From Sphagnum compactum (Eukaryota > Bryophyta > Sphagnopsida > Sphagnales): 64,000 nucleotides of DNA. Below are positions 61,031 through 64,000 of this stretch, piece after piece. Where the stretch lies: contig OZ234496.1 in the NCBI GenBank assembly GCA_965153455.1, positions 17,414,304 through 17,478,303 on the forward strand, in the 5' to 3' direction. The notes beneath the pieces are model-generated. The model made no database searches and was not told where the DNA came from. It worked only from the letters and a program-made list of their open reading frames with translations. The position numbers and the translations under genes were made by a program. Positions within the stretch are counted from its first letter, which is position 1. Each line of letters begins with the position of its first letter.

Positions 61031-62180
61031 AAGACAAAAGATGAAGATCACAAGGCGTCTGGGATACTGATTTTGCTGCAATCTGGAGGTTGCACTTATT
61101 TTGAGACTTGATGAGCATTTATGTTGTACCTTTGTGAATTACCAGTTGGGAAAAGATGCTCAGTTTGGTCAACATCCGTCTTGTTTTTGTATTTCAGATG
61201 AACTTGAATAGTGAAACTGAATTCTCAACTTGGGAGCTCTGTTTTCCCTTCAGGTTGAAGTTATGCGGGTGTGCCCGTATATGGTGCACCTGATTATAGT
61301 TCCATTTTTGTTGGTAATTTGTGCTATGAAGGGCTTAAGCCTTAGACTTATGCTGCTCTTGAACTTTTGGTCACTGCCCTCTGTAGGCCTTTCTACATAC
61401 TTTGCTTAGATGCTTGCTTGGCTAAAATGAAATTAAACTTACCCTCACAAGCTTGTTGCAGCTTAAACGAGGATACTATTGACTTCATTCATTAGCTATG
61501 TCTCTTCAACAGTAGCAAAATATCATGATGGAGTCTTCCTTCTGCTTCCAGAAATGTGACAGAAACTTGGGACACGGATTTCATTATAAGATTTTGCTGA
61601 ATATTGACAGAATAATTATATACTTACCAACACTCACCATTGGGAACTGATGAAGTCAGTGGGGGATGAATAGCTGCTAGTTACAGCCCTCTGTGATGAA
61701 GGTGATCTCATCCTTTGTGGGTGACATTCACAAAGTTATCAACACACTCATTCTTGTAATTTTTGTGTGGTTTGGTGAGAAACTGACACAATTGTTGTAC
61801 CTTCAAAGTGTTTTTGTGGAATTTTCTCCCACAATTTCATATATAGGTGACCTTTGTGAAATTCTTGTAAATGATGTCACAACTTGCTCTGATTCAATCT
61901 TGCTTGTTTCTTCAATTTGGAGAAGATATAGCGTTATAAAGGCAATTGACACCCAACATGAATTTATAACTTGCAAGTATATGAGAAAGGTGTTTATTCA
62001 CACTGATAATACTTTACAGTCAACTTCTTGTTTCTTGAGTCTGTATTTGTGATCCTACCTCAAGATTTTGGACTTAGATCATATGCAGTGTGGCCAATAC
62101 CTCTCAAACTTACATTGAAGCTGAATAAATTACAATACACTACATGTGGATCAAACAGAAAAACAGTTTGCATGCTGCAG
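61031..62180. other. intergenic DNA between kinase fragments
   Basis: Reading frames such as 61693-62052 (119 codons) show no recognised domain. The region may contain introns or decayed exons of the kinase copies, but none could be identified. Confidence 0.45.
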
Positions 62181-62184
62181 TGGA

Positions 62185-62790
62185 AGGCACCAAAGTATCC
62201 CTCGTCACGGAATGCATGCTAGGGGATCTAAGAACAATGATCAACACTCGTATGCACACTTTCAAAGATGGGCAGACACCATACTCATATCCAAGTGCCT
62301 TGTTTATGATGTCGTTCATTGCAAAAGGAGTGAAGGACTTGCATGCAAATGGGATATTGCACAAAGATCTAAAAGCCTCCAACATCCTTGTTGGGATCAG
62401 AGTTGAGATGTCAAATTGGGTGCCTGAGGGTCGGGCAGAATTGGTGGACCTCTTGGACATTAATCGAGTCAAGATTGGGGATTATGAAAACACAGAGGGC
62501 ATGGTAGGCTCAGCACTTTGGAGGGTGCCAGAAGTGCTCCAAGTGTTGAAGGAAGGAGCGACACCACTGATGAAAGAGGAGGTGGATGCATACAGTTTTT
62601 CAATGCTATGTTATGAGATACTCACCGGACTTATTCACTTTTGATTCCATGAAAGATCAGACTACGATTTCATACTTTCAGGGAAGACCAGAGCTTCCTG
62701 CTGTTGTGATTGAGGATTTGAGGAGCTTGTTGGAGAGTTGTTGGCACAAATCAAACAAAGGTTCAAATTCTCAAAGATCAGGTATGCTCT
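62185..62790 (+). pseudogene. protein kinase pseudogene related to the 36.4-kb kinase
   Basis: An open frame (conserved part from about 62187) carries most of a kinase C-lobe: VSLVTECMLGDLRTMINTRM, GILHKDLKASNILV, IGDYENTEGMVGSALWRVPE, EVDAYSFSMLCYEILTGL. A TGA stop follows IHF at about 62641-62643, and a further 1-base frameshift leads to GRPELPAVVIEDLRSLLESC with WHKSNKG. The catalytic box is HKD, not HRD, and the N-lobe with ATP-binding loop and lysine is missing. It shares the GDYE and PE(V)L features with the intact kinase, so it is the same family. The frame is unlikely to give an active kinase. An AG (about 62180) and a GT (about 62781) could be old exon borders. Confidence 0.78.
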
Positions 62791-62799
62791 GTTTCGTAA

Positions 62800-64000
62800 A
62801 TTGTGGTATAAAATTGGCTTGCCTGATATGGCACAAAAGGGATCACTACCTCATGATCAGGTAATAATTTTGTTGTATAGATTGTATATGAAAATAAGAA
62901 TCAGATGAACAAACCAACGAGTTTCTCATGCACAATATGAGATTTTTTTGAAACTTTGATAGGTAAATCCATATTCAACCATCTGCCTTACAACATCTTG
63001 AACTACCTTAGTTTGAGCCAATGATCACCAATAGTTTCATGGTGCTCAACCTACTCAATGATGCAACATTTGTTGATCATCTCCACATCTAGGGTTATGG
63101 TTGTCTTTCTTCAGTTGATACTTCCAGTTGTAGGTTCCATTTTTCACTCAAATCCTTGAATCATACAGTGTTAATGCCAGGCCTAAGTTCTTGGCAAGGT
63201 CATGTAATGTTATGTTATGTCTGGACATTCATGTGGTGCACAGCACATTTATCTGAAGATGTGACACTTTATTTGACATTCACATCTGCTGTTCTCTGTA
63301 CTCTTTTGTTGTTCATCTTTCACTCTGATTGCTTCTATTCATGTTCATGTTTTCATACAAATCCATCCTAGTAGGCCATATGTTATGTTAAGATTCCAAG
63401 AATTCAAGTATTGGAGCTGAAAGGAAAAGACTCAGGACTTGGAATGTGGAGAAACATCTGGGGAACAAGTCAGAGCAAACAAGAAGCCTAAAGTCTCAAG
63501 TACCTCGGGAGCAGCACTTGGAGCATAGGAAGAGTCTCTCATTCATGAACTAAGACTGGCTTGAATGCTTTGATCAAACTGGGCTGTTGAGAGTGGCACT
63601 CAAAAATTGGACAATAACTCTTGCATCAAAGTCTTGACTGCAGCAGCTTTGGAAACATCTTCAAGTTTCCTCCAATGTCAGTGAACAATTAGCCTCTTCT
63701 ATGCAGCCTGTCTCAATGAACTCTATACAACCATTGTAAGGGTTCACTTGTTATCCATGTTCCTCTGTATGCTCTCCTTGTGATAGTCTGTCGTGCTGAC
63801 CAACTTCAGCAAAATTTCTGGATCAAAGAACCCAGGAGAGTTTAATGACTTTTGAGGGAAAAATAATGGCCTGGATGCCACTGGATTCATGTTCTTCAAG
63901 CAAAGCTCCGAAGATTTTGCTGTGAACTCCATCATCCTTTTTGCTATTGACTTCCTTTTCCTCAGTTATTGGAATTTCTTCTCATTGTGGGCATTCCATA
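62800..64000. other. intergenic DNA to the window end, no confident gene
   Basis: A - strand frame at 63744-63935 (63 codons, starts MMEFTAKSSELC) has balanced composition and could be a terminal exon of a gene outside the window, but it has no recognised domain and an upstream stop. Nothing else is supported. Confidence 0.4.

Noticed and set aside
1-64000. tRNA, rRNA or snoRNA genes
   Set aside because: I looked for T-loop (GGTTCGA-type) and box motifs and saw no convincing cloverleaf; a covariance-model scan would be decisive.

Overview
The window is nuclear DNA of a land plant. The support is GT-AG spliced genes of plant-specific families (a ubiquitin-domain type II PI4-kinase, a SIP-type aquaporin), a plant telomere-type TTTAGGG block, a plant pentatricopeptide-repeat fragment and plant retroelement debris. 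The PPR wording (GQGQKALELF, ALEEG), the pogo-type transposase and the unusual TKL kinase family look most like a seed-free plant, with a fern as my best guess, but the sequence does not prove this. No bacterial, organellar or viral gene was seen.

Four genes look intact. PI4K-gamma lies on + at 7560-9538 (2 exons, 590 aa). A FANCJ/BRIP1-type DNA helicase lies on - at 20211-11640; I could thread it through 25 phase-consistent exons into a 1333-aa protein. These two genes converge, with 2.1 kb between their stop codons. An intronless atypical protein kinase lies on + at 36420-37646. A SIP1-type aquaporin lies on - at 45174-43298 (3 exons, 280 aa). They do not form a pathway: the neighbours are housekeeping genes for phosphoinositide or ubiquitin signalling, genome maintenance, and endomembrane water or solute transport, plus a lineage-expanded kinase.

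Most of the rest is AT-rich intergenic DNA with decayed sequences. These are: a rearranged paralogue of the kinase flanks lacking the kinase (32.4-33.0 kb); a PPR pseudogene (33.2-33.7 kb, -); a UDP-glucuronate 4-epimerase pseudogene (34.3-35.2 kb, -); a decayed reverse transcriptase (39.0-41.7 kb, -); a tandem array with an approximately 0.75-0.9 kb period (51.5-54.8 kb); a decayed copy of an LTR family (54.8-55.3 kb, +); a pogo/DDE_1 transposase pseudogene (58.7-60.5 kb, -) split by an 899-bp solo LTR of the same family with a 5-bp target duplication; and two clusters of broken kinase copies (60.5-61.0 and 62.2-62.8 kb, +).

The observations I consider most worth checking are: a 45-nt frame-preserving micro-exon that carries the middle cysteines of the FANCJ iron-sulphur cluster; a CxxC...CxxC module at the FANCJ C-terminus; a 30-bp foldback hairpin antisense to a kinase segment, shaped like a young microRNA or siRNA locus; and the inverted, kinase-less paralogue of the kinase locus.
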